Assembly (NCBI RefSeq): GCF_013369485.1
Contig: NZ_JABWEB010000001.1
Location: forward strand, 682,001 to 746,000
Length of the DNA: 64,000 bases
Direction: 5' to 3'
Source of the DNA: Massilia sp. BJB1822
Lineage (GTDB): Bacteria; Pseudomonadota; Gammaproteobacteria; Burkholderiales; Burkholderiaceae_D
Part shown: in pieces, positions 8,726 to 17,700 of the stretch
Numbering within the stretch: position 1 is the first letter of the stretch
Layout of the letters: every line of letters starts with the position of its first letter
Notes under the pieces: generated by a model
The model's input: the letters and a program-made list of their open reading frames with translations, nothing else
Databases searched by the model: none
Told to the model about the DNA's origin: nothing
Position numbers and translations under genes: made by a program

Positions 8726-9010
8726 ATGAAGACTTATCAGCTCGACTGTGTACAAATCAGCTCGGAAGGAGACTTCTGGCAGCTTTACCTTGAAACCGTC
8801 CGCCCAGATGGCGCGGAATTCTTTGGCCGGAATCTGAGCGCTTTCCGGGATGCGATTTCGGGTGGCGGCCCAGGTTGGCCGGGCGAGTGCCGGATTACGG
8901 TCGTCAACACCGAAAATTTACAGAAGCGAGAAGGACAATTCTTCGACGGGCTTCAGCGTATCGCCCGCGAAGCAGCGGCGTATTCCGGTGTTTCAATCGT
9001 CTTTGAATAG
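8726..9010 (+). CDS. Barstar-like (ribonuclease inhibitor fold) protein
   Basis: 94 residues starting MKTYQLDCVQISSEGDFWQ at ATG 8726. The centre, EFFGRNLSAFRDAISGGGPG, matches the barstar family pattern in which a (Y/F)xGRNLDALxDxL helix follows the first strand. It continues with a WPGECRITVVNTEN strand, as in barstar-like proteins of proteobacteria. Barstar binds and blocks barnase-type RNases. No barnase-like partner is found nearby, so it may be an orphan immunity gene or have taken on a regulatory role. Its stop ends at the edge of the second palindromic repeat. Confidence 0.72.
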   Translation: MKTYQLDCVQISSEGDFWQLYLETVRPDGAEFFGRNLSAFRDAISGGGPGWPGECRITVVNTENLQKREGQFFDGLQRIAREAAAYSGVSIVFE

Positions 9011-9045
9011 GCTTTTACATTGAATTACAATGAATCATTGTAATT
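9010..9045. repeat. Palindrome-bearing repeat, copy 2
   Basis: Second copy of the unit at 7923-7958: the left 22 bp are identical, then AATTACAAT (9023-9031), spacer gaatc, ATTGTAATT (9037-9045). It begins at the last base of the barstar-like gene and ends 20 bp before the ATPase ATG, the same spacing copy 1 has to its own downstream gene. TACAAT at 9026-9031, 17 bp after TTGAAT (9003-9008), could serve as a promoter -10, which would place the palindrome as an operator over it. Confidence 0.75.
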
Positions 9046-9065
9046 ACATTTCCTAACGGTAATTC

Positions 9066-10226
9066 ATGGTAAATCACGCTGAAGAGATCCGCTGGCATTA
9101 CCCGCGCAAGGCGCTGGCCGACGCTTATCTGGAGACTTTACGCGCCGGCCTGATTTCCTCGCTGGTGCTGTTCGCGCCGCGCCGCAAGGGCAAGACCGAG
9201 TTCCTGCTGGAGGATTTGTTCCCGGCTGCCGAAGCCCAAGGCTATCTGACGGTCTACTGCAGCATGTGGCAGAACCGCAGCGACCCGCTGGCATCGCTGC
9301 TGCTCGCGCTGTCGCAGGCGGCCAAGCCCAAGACCTTCGGCGCGAAGCTGCAGAACAAGCTGCTCAAACCCTTCAAGAAAGCCAATCTGGAACTGGACCT
9401 TGGGCCGGTGGGCAAACTTAAAGCCGAAGCGGAATTTCACGCCAAGGGTGATGCCAGCCAGGCGCAGTTGCAGCGTCTTCCTGAGCTGATCGATGCGGTG
9501 GTGGCGGCTTCCAAAGGCAAGGTGCTGATCGCCTTCGACGAAATCCAGCATCTGGCCAAGCCCGAATTCACCGAGCTGGTGGCGGCCCTGCGCACCACGC
9601 TCGACGTGCGCAAGCGCAGCGTGAAAACGGTGTTCACCGGCTCCTCGCGCAACCGCCTGCAGATGATGTTCAGCCAGATCAAGGCGCCGCTGTTCCAGTT
9701 CAGCCAGAGCACCGACTTCCCCGATCTCGATGGCGGCTTCGTCGAATTCATGTCGGCCTCCTTCCAGCAAGCCACCGGCCGCACGCTCGATCCGGCCCAG
9801 GCCAACGCCGCCTTCGACGCCTTGAGCCACACGCCGGGCCTGTTCCATGATGCGGTCGAGCGTCTGATGAAGATGGGCGGCACCGATATTCTCAGCGTGG
9901 CCCGGCGCGTGTTGGCCGATTCGCGCGAAGCGTCCGGCTATGCGGAGCGGTTGATGGAGATGCGCCCGCTGGACCGGGGCGTCATCCGCGCCATCGTCGC
10001 GCGCCAGCCGCTGTACACCGAAGAAACGCGGCGCCAGTTGGCGCAGGCGGTCGGCATCGAAGGCGAGCCTTTGACGGCGCGCCAGGTACAGGTGGCCGTG
10101 GAGCGCCTGCTGACGGAGCAGATCATTTATCAGGCGGCGCGCGGCGTGTATGAAATCGAAGATCACCAGCTGGCCGAATGGCTGCTGGCTGCGCCGGAGT
10201 TTATGTCCGGCGAGGATGGCATCTAG
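9066..10226 (+). CDS. AAA/STAND-type ATPase, function unknown
   Basis: 386 residues. The start is MVNHAEEIRWHYPRKALADA. A Walker A variant, APRRKGKTEFLLED, lies near residue 37. Walker B, KVLIAFDEIQHLA, is near residue 155, and a sensor-like VFTGSSRNRLQ follows. The C-terminal third is helical and resembles a winged helix (TARQVQVAVERLLTEQIIYQ). This is the layout of the archaeal-type ATPases that couple nucleotide binding to DNA or protein recognition. Neighbours are a palindromic repeat upstream and an antitoxin-like gene overlapping its 3' end by 4 bp on the opposite strand. I cannot assign a pathway; a role in defence or gene mobility is only a guess from context. Confidence 0.78.
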   Translation: MVNHAEEIRWHYPRKALADAYLETLRAGLISSLVLFAPRRKGKTEFLLEDLFPAAEAQGYLTVYCSMWQNRSDPLASLLLALSQAAKPKTFGAKLQNKLLKPFKKANLELDLGPVGKLKAEAEFHAKGDASQAQLQRLPELIDAVVAASKGKVLIAFDEIQHLAKPEFTELVAALRTTLDVRKRSVKTVFTGSSRNRLQMMFSQIKAPLFQFSQSTDFPDLDGGFVEFMSASFQQATGRTLDPAQANAAFDALSHTPGLFHDAVERLMKMGGTDILSVARRVLADSREASGYAERLMEMRPLDRGVIRAIVARQPLYTEETRRQLAQAVGIEGEPLTARQVQVAVERLLTEQIIYQAARGVYEIEDHQLAEWLLAAPEFMSGEDGI

Positions 10227-10474
10227 AAGCAGGCTTTCGGCGGGCGGTGCATATTGCGCGGACTGCGATTGCTGCGGCGGTCGGGGTGCTGCGGCTCGTC
10301 AGCCGGTAATTCGGTGAGTTTCAGGCTCGGATCGGCTTGCGCAAACAGCTCGCTGAACGTGCGCCGCCGAATCTCGTCGCGCAGCAGCTCCGCCACCACC
10401 TGCGACTTCAACAAGCCCAGCGTCGCCGCCTCTTCCGCCAGCTCGCGCGGCAGGGAAATCTGAATCGTTGCCAT
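10223..10474 (-). CDS. Ribbon-helix-helix antitoxin-like protein
   Basis: 83 residues beginning MATIQISLPRELAEEAATLG at the ATG 10472-10474; the longer frame upstream has no support. An N-terminal strand followed by two helices (LLKSQVVAELLRDEIRRR) is the ribbon-helix-helix pattern of ParD/CopG-type antitoxins. The disordered C-terminus is rich in Arg and Pro. No toxin gene adjoins it. It is paralogous in sequence pattern to the gene at 11007-11246 and converges on the ATPase gene with a 4-bp overlap. Confidence 0.68.
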   Translation of the reverse strand: MATIQISLPRELAEEAATLGLLKSQVVAELLRDEIRRRTFSELFAQADPSLKLTELPADEPQHPDRRSNRSPRNMHRPPKACF

Positions 10475-10574
10475 GTCGGTCCCTCTCTCGTAAATAGGAG
10501 AGACCAGTGTAGGAGAGGTGCGGCGAGGCCGTTTTGATATGCCGCCAATTACGGGGGCGTTTCTTTCGCGAGAA

Positions 10575-10970
10575 CTAACGGCCTCCCTCGAACGCCTCAT
10601 TCGGGATGAATAGTGTGTGGCCGCTCGACTGAACAAAGCTTATGCCGCCCGTAACGTTGCTGACGCTGCTGTTCTTGAGGTAGGTCAGGACATCATCGTT
10701 GGAATTAAAAAGAGAGATGTCAATTTCATGTCCGTGTTTCTCTTTTTGCCTGCTAATGGAAAGTGAATATCTTGGATGCGTGCCAAAAATGCCGAGCCTC
10801 GTACCTGATTCCTGAATAGTGACTACGTAGCGATTTGGCAGCTCAGGAAACGTATAGACCTTGCGCTCCGCTTGGAAAAAATAGGACGCGCCAATGAAGG
10901 TCAGGGCGATTGCGAGTAGAACAGCAGAGATATTAAGCTTCACGATAGAGCTAATAATTTGAATTGCCAA
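10575..10970 (-). CDS. Hypothetical single-span membrane protein
   Basis: 131 residues if it starts at TTG 10970. A start at GTG 10943 (KLNISAVLLAIALTF) gives a more usual signal-anchor protein and is equally possible. One hydrophobic segment near the N-terminus is followed by about 100 extracytoplasmic residues with alternating polar strands. No motif I recognise. GC is low for this window, and the flanking genes are antitoxin-like, so it probably belongs to the same accessory patch. A strong ribosome site is not visible for either start, which lowers confidence. Confidence 0.5.
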   Translation of the reverse strand: MAIQIISSIVKLNISAVLLAIALTFIGASYFFQAERKVYTFPELPNRYVVTIQESGTRLGIFGTHPRYSLSISRQKEKHGHEIDISLFNSNDDVLTYLKNSSVSNVTGGISFVQSSGHTLFIPNEAFEGGR

Positions 10971-11006
10971 ATTATCACACGTAAAGCCCCAAGATCCGCC
11001 AAACTG

Positions 11007-11246
11007 TCAGGGACGTGCTCTGATCTTATTTAACGCCATGCGTAGAGAGATAACAGGGATATCCTCTTCGCTCATCGGCGTGTCGCCAGATGACTCCAGA
11101 CTTGCAATCCCTCTGGAGATTTTGTCCATGATCTGTCGCCGGATTTCGGCGCGCAGAAGGTCGGCGATGGCCGAAGAGTCGAGCAGGCTGAATTCGGCCG
11201 CTTGTTCGGCCAGGTCGTCGGGAAGGGTGAGTTGAATGCTTGCCAT
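11007..11246 (-). CDS. Ribbon-helix-helix antitoxin-like protein
   Basis: 79 residues, MASIQLTLPDDLAEQAAEFS at the start, then SSAIADLLRAEIRRQI. This is the same strand-helix-helix layout as the gene at 10223-10474, with clear similarity in the first 40 residues, so the two look like diverged duplicates. The C-terminal tail (SEEDIPVISLRMALNKIR) resembles the flexible toxin-binding part of type II antitoxins, but there is no candidate toxin within 1 kb. An AGGCAGCC-type ribosome site precedes the ATG. Confidence 0.68.
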   Translation of the reverse strand: MASIQLTLPDDLAEQAAEFSLLDSSAIADLLRAEIRRQIMDKISRGIASLESSGDTPMSEEDIPVISLRMALNKIRARP

Positions 11247-11287
11247 GGCTGCCTCCGCATCTATCGGATTCAGTTTAGCACTTGAGG

Positions 11288-11314
11288 GAAAAGGGAGGCG
11301 CGGCTGCGCCTCCC
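11288..11314 (-). terminator. Rho-independent terminator of icmF
   Basis: A perfect 9-bp stem, GGGAGGCGC (11293-11301) with GCGCCTCCC (11306-11314) and a 4-base loop, lies 8 bp after the icmF stop on the minus strand. It is followed there by a short T run (TTTT at 11292-11289). Confidence 0.75.
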
Positions 11315-11321
11315 GGCGGGA

Positions 11322-14300
11322 TTACATATTGCGGCGGTATTGGCCGCCGACCTCGAACAGCGCGGTCGTGATCTGGCCCAGGGAGCAGACGCGGGCCGCG
11401 TCCATCAGCCTGGCGAACACGTTTTCGTTGTCGATGGCGGCTTTTTGCAGGGCGGCCAGGGCGGCGGGGGCGACATCGGCGTGGCGAGTGTGGAACTCTT
11501 CCAGACGGGTGAGCTGGGATTGCTTCTCTTCGTCGGTGGAGCGGGCCAGTTCGATGGTCGCCGGGGCTTCGCTGCCTTTCGGGTTGCGGAAGGTGTTGAC
11601 GCCGATGATGGGCAGAGTGCCGTCGTGCTTTTGGTGCTCGTACAGCAGCGACTCTTCCTGAATCTTGCCGCGCTGGTAGCCGGTTTCCATCGCGCCCAGC
11701 ACGCCGCCGCGTTCGGCGATGCGCTCGAATTCCTGCAGAACGGCTTCTTCCACCATATCGGTCAGTTCTTCGATGATGAAGGAACCCTGGTTCGGATTCT
11801 CGTTCTTCGCCAGACCCCACTCGCGGTTGATGATGAGCTGAATCGCCAGCGCGCGGCGCACCGATTCGTCGGTCGGCGTGGTGATCGCTTCGTCGTAGGC
11901 GTTGGTGTGCAGCGAGTTGCAGTTGTCGTAGATCGCGATCAGCGCCTGCAGCGTGGTGCGGATATCGTTGAAGTCGATTTCCTGCGCGTGCAGCGAGCGG
12001 CCCGAAGTCTGGATGTGGTACTTGAGCTTCTGGCTGCGGTCGTTGGCGCCGTACTTGTCCTTCATGGTCACGGCCCAGATGCGGCGCGCCACGCGGCCCA
12101 GCACCGTGTATTCCGGGTCCATGCCGTTGGAGAAGAAGAAGGACAGGTTGGGCGCGAAATCGTCGATGTGCATGCCGCGCGCCAGATACGCTTCCACGAA
12201 GGTGAAGCCGTTCGACAGCGTGAAGGCCAGCTGCGAAATCGGATTCGCGCCCGCTTCGGCGATGTGGTAGCCGGAGATCGACACCGAGTAGAAATTGCGC
12301 ACCTGGTTGTGGACGAAGTATTCCTGGATATCGCCCATCACCTTCAGCGAGAACTCGGTGGAGAAGATGCAGGTGTTCTGGCCCTGGTCTTCCTTCAGGA
12401 TGTCAGCCTGCACCGTGCCGCGCACGTTCTGGAGCACCCAGGCCTTGATCTTGGCCGCTTCATCCTCGGTCGGCTGGCGCTTGTTCTCTTCCACGAACTT
12501 CTCGACCTGCTGGTCGATGGCGGTGTTCATGAACATGGCGAGGATGGTCGGCGCCGGGCCGTTGATGGTCATCGACACCGAGGTGCTTGGGCTGCACAGA
12601 TTGAAGCCGTCGTACAGCACCTTCATATCGTCCAGCGTGGCGATGGATACGCCCGAGTTGCCCACCTTGCCGTAGATGTCGGGACGCAGGGCCGGATCGG
12701 CGCCGTACAGCGTCACCGAGTCGAAGGCGGTGGACAGGCGTTTCGCATCCAGCCCTTCGGACACCAGCTTGAAGCGGCGGTTGGTGCGGAAAGCATCGCC
12801 TTCGCCGGCGAACATGCGGGTCGGGTCTTCGCCCTCGCGCTTGAAGGCGAACACGCCGGCGGTGAAGGGGAAGGAGCCTGGCACATTCTCCAGCATCAGC
12901 CAGCGCAGCAGCTCGCCGTGGTCGGCGTACTTGGGCAGGGAAACCTTGCGGATCTTGGTGCCGGACAGGGTGTGCTGAATCAGGCCGGTGCGGATTTCCT
13001 TGTCGCGGATTTTCACCACATACTCGTCGCCCGAATAGGCAGCCTGCATGTCCGGCCACATGGCCAGCAGCTTCTTGGACGCCGCATCCATCGCGTGGTC
13101 GCGTTCCAGGATGACGCCATCGAAATCGGCCACGGTCTTGCCCGCGTCTTCCAGCATGCGCTTGGCTTCCTGCAGTTGCTGGCGTTCGCGCGCCAGCTTG
13201 AGCTGCTTCTGCGTATTCTTGTGATAGCCGCGCACGGTGTCGGCGATTTCGGCCAGATAGCGGGCGCGGGCCGGCGGCACGATCACGTTCTTGCCGCTGC
13301 TGAAGCGCACATTCTCCACCGGCAGGATGCCGGCCTTGGTGGACAGGCCGAACTGCGCTAGTTTGGGCAGCAAGCCTTGATACAGCGCGGTCACGCCATC
13401 GTCGTTGAAGCGCGAAGCCTGGGTGCCGAACACCGGCATTTCTTCCGGACGCTTGCTCCACAGTTCGCGGTTGCGCTGGTACTGCTTGGCCACGTCGCGC
13501 AGCGCATCCTGTGCGCCCTTGCGGTCGAATTTGTTGATGGCGATGAAATCGGCGAAATCGAGCATGTCGATTTTTTCCAGCTGCGAGGCGGCGCCGAATT
13601 CCGGCGTCATCACATACATGCTGACATCCACATGCGGCACGATGGCGGCGTCGCCCTGGCCGATGCCCGAGGTTTCCACTATCACCAGATCGAAGCCCGC
13701 CACCTTGCAGGCAGCGATCACGTCCGGCAGCGCCTGCGAAATTTCGGAGCCCGCTTCGCGCGTGGCCAGCGAACGCATGAAGACGCGGGCCTGGCCGGCC
13801 CACGGATTGATCGCATTCATGCGGATACGGTCGCCCAGCAGCGCGCCGCCCGATTTGCGGCGCGAAGGGTCGATGGAAATGATGGCGATATTCAGCGCAT
13901 CGCCCTGGTCCAGGCGGATGCGGCGAATCAGCTCATCGGTCAGCGAGGATTTGCCCGCGCCGCCGGTACCGGTAATGCCCAGAGCGGGAATCTTCAGGCC
14001 TTCGGCCGCCTTATGCAGCTCGGCGCGCAGCGGCGCGGAAGCCTTGTCGTTTTCCAGCGCGGTGATCAGCTGGGCCAGCGGACGGTGGCGCGTCGCGATG
14101 TCGCCCTCCTGCAGCGGCGCCAGCGAGGTCGGGGAATAGGCCGACAGGTCGATATCGCACTGCTGCACCATCCACTGGATCATGCCGGCGAGGCCCATGC
14201 GCTGGCCGTCTTCCGGGCTGAAAATGCGCGTCACGCCATAGGCATGCAGGTCGGCGATTTCGGACGGCACGATCACGCCGCCGCCGCCGCCGAACACCTT

Positions 14301-14615
14301 GATATGCGCGCCGCCGCGCTGGCGCAGCAGGTCGATCATGTATTTGAAGTATTCGACGTGGCCGCCCTGGTAGCTGGAAATGGCGATGCCCTGCACATCT
14401 TCCGCCAGCGCGGCCGTCACCACATCGTCCACCGAGCGGTTATGGCCCAGGTGGACCACTTCCACGCCATTCGATTGCAGAATGCGGCGCATGATGTTGA
14501 TCGAAGCGTCATGGCCGTCGAACAGCGAAGCGGCGGTGACGAAACGAACCTTGTTGACGGGCTTCGCCTGCTCAGGTTCGGCGGCGAGATTCTTGGCGGT
14601 GGTGAGATCGTTCAT
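11322..14615 (-). CDS. icmF: Fused isobutyryl-CoA mutase IcmF (B12-dependent)
   Basis: A protein of 1097 residues, the usual length of IcmF. It interconverts isobutyryl-CoA and n-butyryl-CoA (and related acyl-CoAs) using adenosylcobalamin. Domains in order: B12-binding domain with the DGHDAS motif (His35 as cobalt ligand), a MeaB-like G-protein chaperone domain with P-loop [13 protein letters not shown] at residues 213-225, a linker, then the substrate-binding mutase barrel ([16 protein letters not shown]). ATG 14615 is chosen over the upstream in-frame ATG 14639 because AAGGAC lies just before it. Its own MerR-type promoter sits at 14660-14690 and a terminator follows, so it is monocistronic. 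It probably serves branched-chain amino acid and acyl-CoA catabolism. Confidence 0.96.
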   Translation of the reverse strand: MNDLTTAKNLAAEPEQAKPVNKVRFVTAASLFDGHDASINIMRRILQSNGVEVVHLGHNRSVDDVVTAALAEDVQGIAISSYQGGHVEYFKYMIDLLRQRGGAHIKVFGGGGGVIVPSEIADLHAYGVTRIFSPEDGQRMGLAGMIQWMVQQCDIDLSAYSPTSLAPLQEGDIATRHRPLAQLITALENDKASAPLRAELHKAAEGLKIPALGITGTGGAGKSSLTDELIRRIRLDQGDALNIAIISIDPSRRKSGGALLGDRIRMNAINPWAGQARVFMRSLATREAGSEISQALPDVIAACKVAGFDLVIVETSGIGQGDAAIVPHVDVSMYVMTPEFGAASQLEKIDMLDFADFIAINKFDRKGAQDALRDVAKQYQRNRELWSKRPEEMPVFGTQASRFNDDGVTALYQGLLPKLAQFGLSTKAGILPVENVRFSSGKNVIVPPARARYLAEIADTVRGYHKNTQKQLKLARERQQLQEAKRMLEDAGKTVADFDGVILERDHAMDAASKKLLAMWPDMQAAYSGDEYVVKIRDKEIRTGLIQHTLSGTKIRKVSLPKYADHGELLRWLMLENVPGSFPFTAGVFAFKREGEDPTRMFAGEGDAFRTNRRFKLVSEGLDAKRLSTAFDSVTLYGADPALRPDIYGKVGNSGVSIATLDDMKVLYDGFNLCSPSTSVSMTINGPAPTILAMFMNTAIDQQVEKFVEENKRQPTEDEAAKIKAWVLQNVRGTVQADILKEDQGQNTCIFSTEFSLKVMGDIQEYFVHNQVRNFYSVSISGYHIAEAGANPISQLAFTLSNGFTFVEAYLARGMHIDDFAPNLSFFFSNGMDPEYTVLGRVARRIWAVTMKDKYGANDRSQKLKYHIQTSGRSLHAQEIDFNDIRTTLQALIAIYDNCNSLHTNAYDEAITTPTDESVRRALAIQLIINREWGLAKNENPNQGSFIIEELTDMVEEAVLQEFERIAERGGVLGAMETGYQRGKIQEESLLYEHQKHDGTLPIIGVNTFRNPKGSEAPATIELARSTDEEKQSQLTRLEEFHTRHADVAPAALAALQKAAIDNENVFARLMDAARVCSLGQITTALFEVGGQYRRNM

Positions 14616-14659
14616 GGATGTCCTTGAAATTCTTGTCACGCGATCGGAGTCAGATCTAA

Positions 14660-14690
14660 ATTATATGACGTTAACGTAAACGTCAAGCAA
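14660..14690 (-). promoter_or_regulatory. MerR-type promoter and operator of icmF
   Basis: On the minus strand TTGCTT (14690-14685) and TATAAT (14665-14660) are separated by exactly 19 bp. The spacer is a palindrome: TGACGTT (14666-14672), 6 bp, AACGTCA (14679-14685). Overlong 19-20 bp spacers with an operator inside are the hallmark of promoters switched by MerR-family activators. LiuR, a MerR-family regulator of branched-chain amino acid degradation in proteobacteria, is the natural candidate. That assignment is inference. Confidence 0.72.
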
Positions 14691-14695
14691 GTTAG

Positions 14696-14722
14696 CCCCC
14701 GCCCGGCGTGCCGGAGCGGGGG
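14696..14722 (-). terminator. GC-rich hairpin between the oxidoreductase gene and icmF
   Basis: CCCCCGC (14696-14702) pairs with GCGGGGG (14716-14722), and CCGGC/GCCGG extends the stem inward. It lies 11 bp after the oxidoreductase stop on the minus strand. There is no T run, so it may terminate weakly or only protect the 3' end. Confidence 0.5.
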
Positions 14723-14733
14723 AGGGCGCTGCC

Positions 14734-17700
14734 TCAGGCGGCGCGTTTCTGGCCGTCGCGGAAGTCGGCCTGCAGACGGGCTTTCTCTTCATGGAAGGCG
14801 TCGACGGCCTTTTCCTTCACATGGCCGAAGCCGCGGATTTTCTCCGGCAGGGCGGCCAGGGCCACGGCCTGCTCGTGGTTGCCGGCGCTCAGGCGCGACA
14901 GCAGATCGGCGACCAGCTCGCGGTATTCCACGATCAAGGCGCGTTCCATCTTGCGTTCTTCAGTGTAGCCGAAGATATCCAGGGCGCCGCCGCGCAGGCC
15001 TTTGAACTTGGCCAGCAGCTGGAAGGCTTTCCACATCCACGAACCGTATTCGGCTTTCACCAGATGGCCTTGCGCATCCTTCTTGGCGAAGATCGGCGGC
15101 GCCAGATTGAACTTGAGCGAGAAGTCGCCTTCGAACTGCTGCTTGAGCTGCTCGACGAAACGGCCGTCGGTGTACAGGCGCGCCACTTCGTATTCGTCCT
15201 TGTAGGACATCAGCTTGAACAGGTTCTTGGCCACGGCGGTGGACAGCTTGTTGCCCAGGCCCAGGGCGCTTTCCTTGCCGCGCACCTGCTCCACCAGCTC
15301 CGCATATTTGGCGGCGTAGGCGGCGTCCTGGTAGCCGGTCAGGAAGTCCACGCGCTTCTTGATCACAGCGTCCAGGCTTTGCGGCATCTGCACCACGATG
15401 GCCTGGGTCGGCGTCGCCACTTTCTCCACGCGCTTCAAATCGACGGCGGCGCGGCGGCCCCACAGGAAGCTGCGCTTGTTCGAATCCACCGCCACGCCAT
15501 TCATTTCGATGGCGCGCAGCAGCGAGGCTTCGCTCAGCGGTATGCGGCCGCGCTGCCAGGCGTAGCCCAGCATGAACAGGTTGGCGGCGATCGAGTCGCC
15601 CATCAGGGCCGTCGCCAATTTGGTGGCGTCGATGAAGTCCACGCTGCCCGGGTTGCTGGCCGCGCCCACCGATTCGCTGATCAGGGCACGCACCTCTTCC
15701 ACCGGATATTGCCAGTCGGCGTTCTGGGCGAAGGTGCCAGGCGGCTGCTCGTGCAGATTGACCACGGCCAAGGTGCGGCCCGGACGCATTTTCGACACCG
15801 CGTCGGCGGCGCCGGCGGTCAGCATATCGCAGCCCAGAATCAGGTCGGCTTCGCCGGTGGCGATGCGCTGGGCGCGCAGATGGGCCGGCGAGGTGGCGAT
15901 CTTCACGTGCGACGTCACCGAGCCGTTTTTCTGCGACATGCCGGTCATGTCCAGCACGGAGGCGCCCTTGCCTTCGAGGTGGGCGGCCATGCCCATCAGC
16001 GCGCCGACGGTAATCACGCCGGTGCCGCCGATGCCGTTGATCAGGATGTTGTAAGGCTGTTCGCAGGCCGGCAGCACGGGCTGCGGCAGTGCGCCCCAGC
16101 CGTCGTCGCTGTTCTTGTCCTTGCTGACGCCGGTCTTCGATTTTTTCAGCGTGCCGCCTTCCACCGTCACGAAGCTGGGGCAGAAGCCTTTGACGCAGGA
16201 GTAGTCCTTATTGCAGGACGACTGGTCGATGGTGCGCTTGCGGCCGAATTCCGTTTCTTTCGGCAGGATGGACACGCAGTTGGACTGGATGCCGCAGTCG
16301 CCGCAGCCTTCGCACACGGCTTCGTTGATGACCATGCGCTTGTCCGGATCGGGGAACTCGTTCTTCTTGCGGCGGCGGCGTTTCTCGGCGGCGCAGGTCT
16401 GGTCGTAGATCAGCACCGAGCAGCCGCCGATCTCGCGCAACTCGCGCTGCACCGCGTCCATATCCTTGCGGTCGTGCAGGGTCACGATTTCCGGCAGGGC
16501 GGAGCGGTCTTCATAGCGCGACAGGTCTTCCGTCACCAGGGCGATGCGCTTCACGCCTTCGGCCGCCATCTGCTGCGCGATCATCGGCACGGAGACGGTG
16601 CCGTCCACCGGCTGGCCGCCGGTCATCGCCACGGCATCGTTGTACAGGATCTTGTAGGTGATGTTCACTTTCGCCGCCACGGCGGCGCGGATCGCCAGAT
16701 AGCCGGAGTGGAAGTAGGTGCCGTCGCCCAGGTTCTGGAACACATGCGGCACCTTGGAGAAGGCCGCCTGGCCGATCCATGGCGCGCCTTCGCCGCCCAT
16801 ATGGGTGGTCAGCTTGTTCATCTCCGGATAGATCGAGGTCGCCATCACGTGGCAGCCGATGCCGGCCAGCGCGAAGCTGCCTTCGGGGACTTTGGTCGAG
16901 GTATTGTGCGGGCAGCCGGAGCAGTAGAAGGCCGGACGGAAAGGCGTGCCGATGGCTTTCTGCAGCACCGCATCCTTGGCGTCGAGGAAGGTCAGGCGGG
17001 CCTTGATCTGGTCCTGGATATTGGTGTCGGCGATGTAGCGCTTGACGCGGCTGGCGATCACGCGCGCCACCTGCGACACGGAGAAGTCGGCCTTCGACGT
17101 CAGCAGCCATTCGCCGCGCGGCGCCACCCACTCGCCTTTTTCATCGAACTTGCCGATCACGCGCGGACGCACATCGTCGCGCCAGTTGTACAGCTGCTCC
17201 TTGAGCTGATATTCGACGATCTGGCGCTTCTCTTCCACCACCAGGATCTCGTCCAGGCCTTGCGCGAATTCGCGCACGCTGTCCGGTTCCAGCGGCCAGG
17301 GCATGGCCACCTTGAACAGGCGCAGGCCGACTTTCGCCGCCATCTCTTCATCGATGCCCAGTTCTTCCAGCGCTTCCAGCACATCGAGGTAGGACTTGCC
17401 GGAGGCGATGATGCCCAGCTTGGCGTCCTTGCTGTCGATGGTGGTGTGATTCAGCTTGTTCTCGCGGGCGTAAGCCAGGGCCGCGTAGATTTTGTAGTCC
17501 TGCATCAGGGCTTCCTGATTGCGTGCCTGCTGGCCCAGCGGAATGCTGGACAGGCGGGCATTCAGGCCGCCTTCGGGCATCTGGAAGTCCTTGGGGATCT
17601 TCACCTGCACGCGGAACGGATCGGCATCCACCGAGGCGCTCGACTCCACCGTGTCGGCCAGCGCCTTGAACGCGACCGCGCAGCCGGAGAAGCGCGACAT

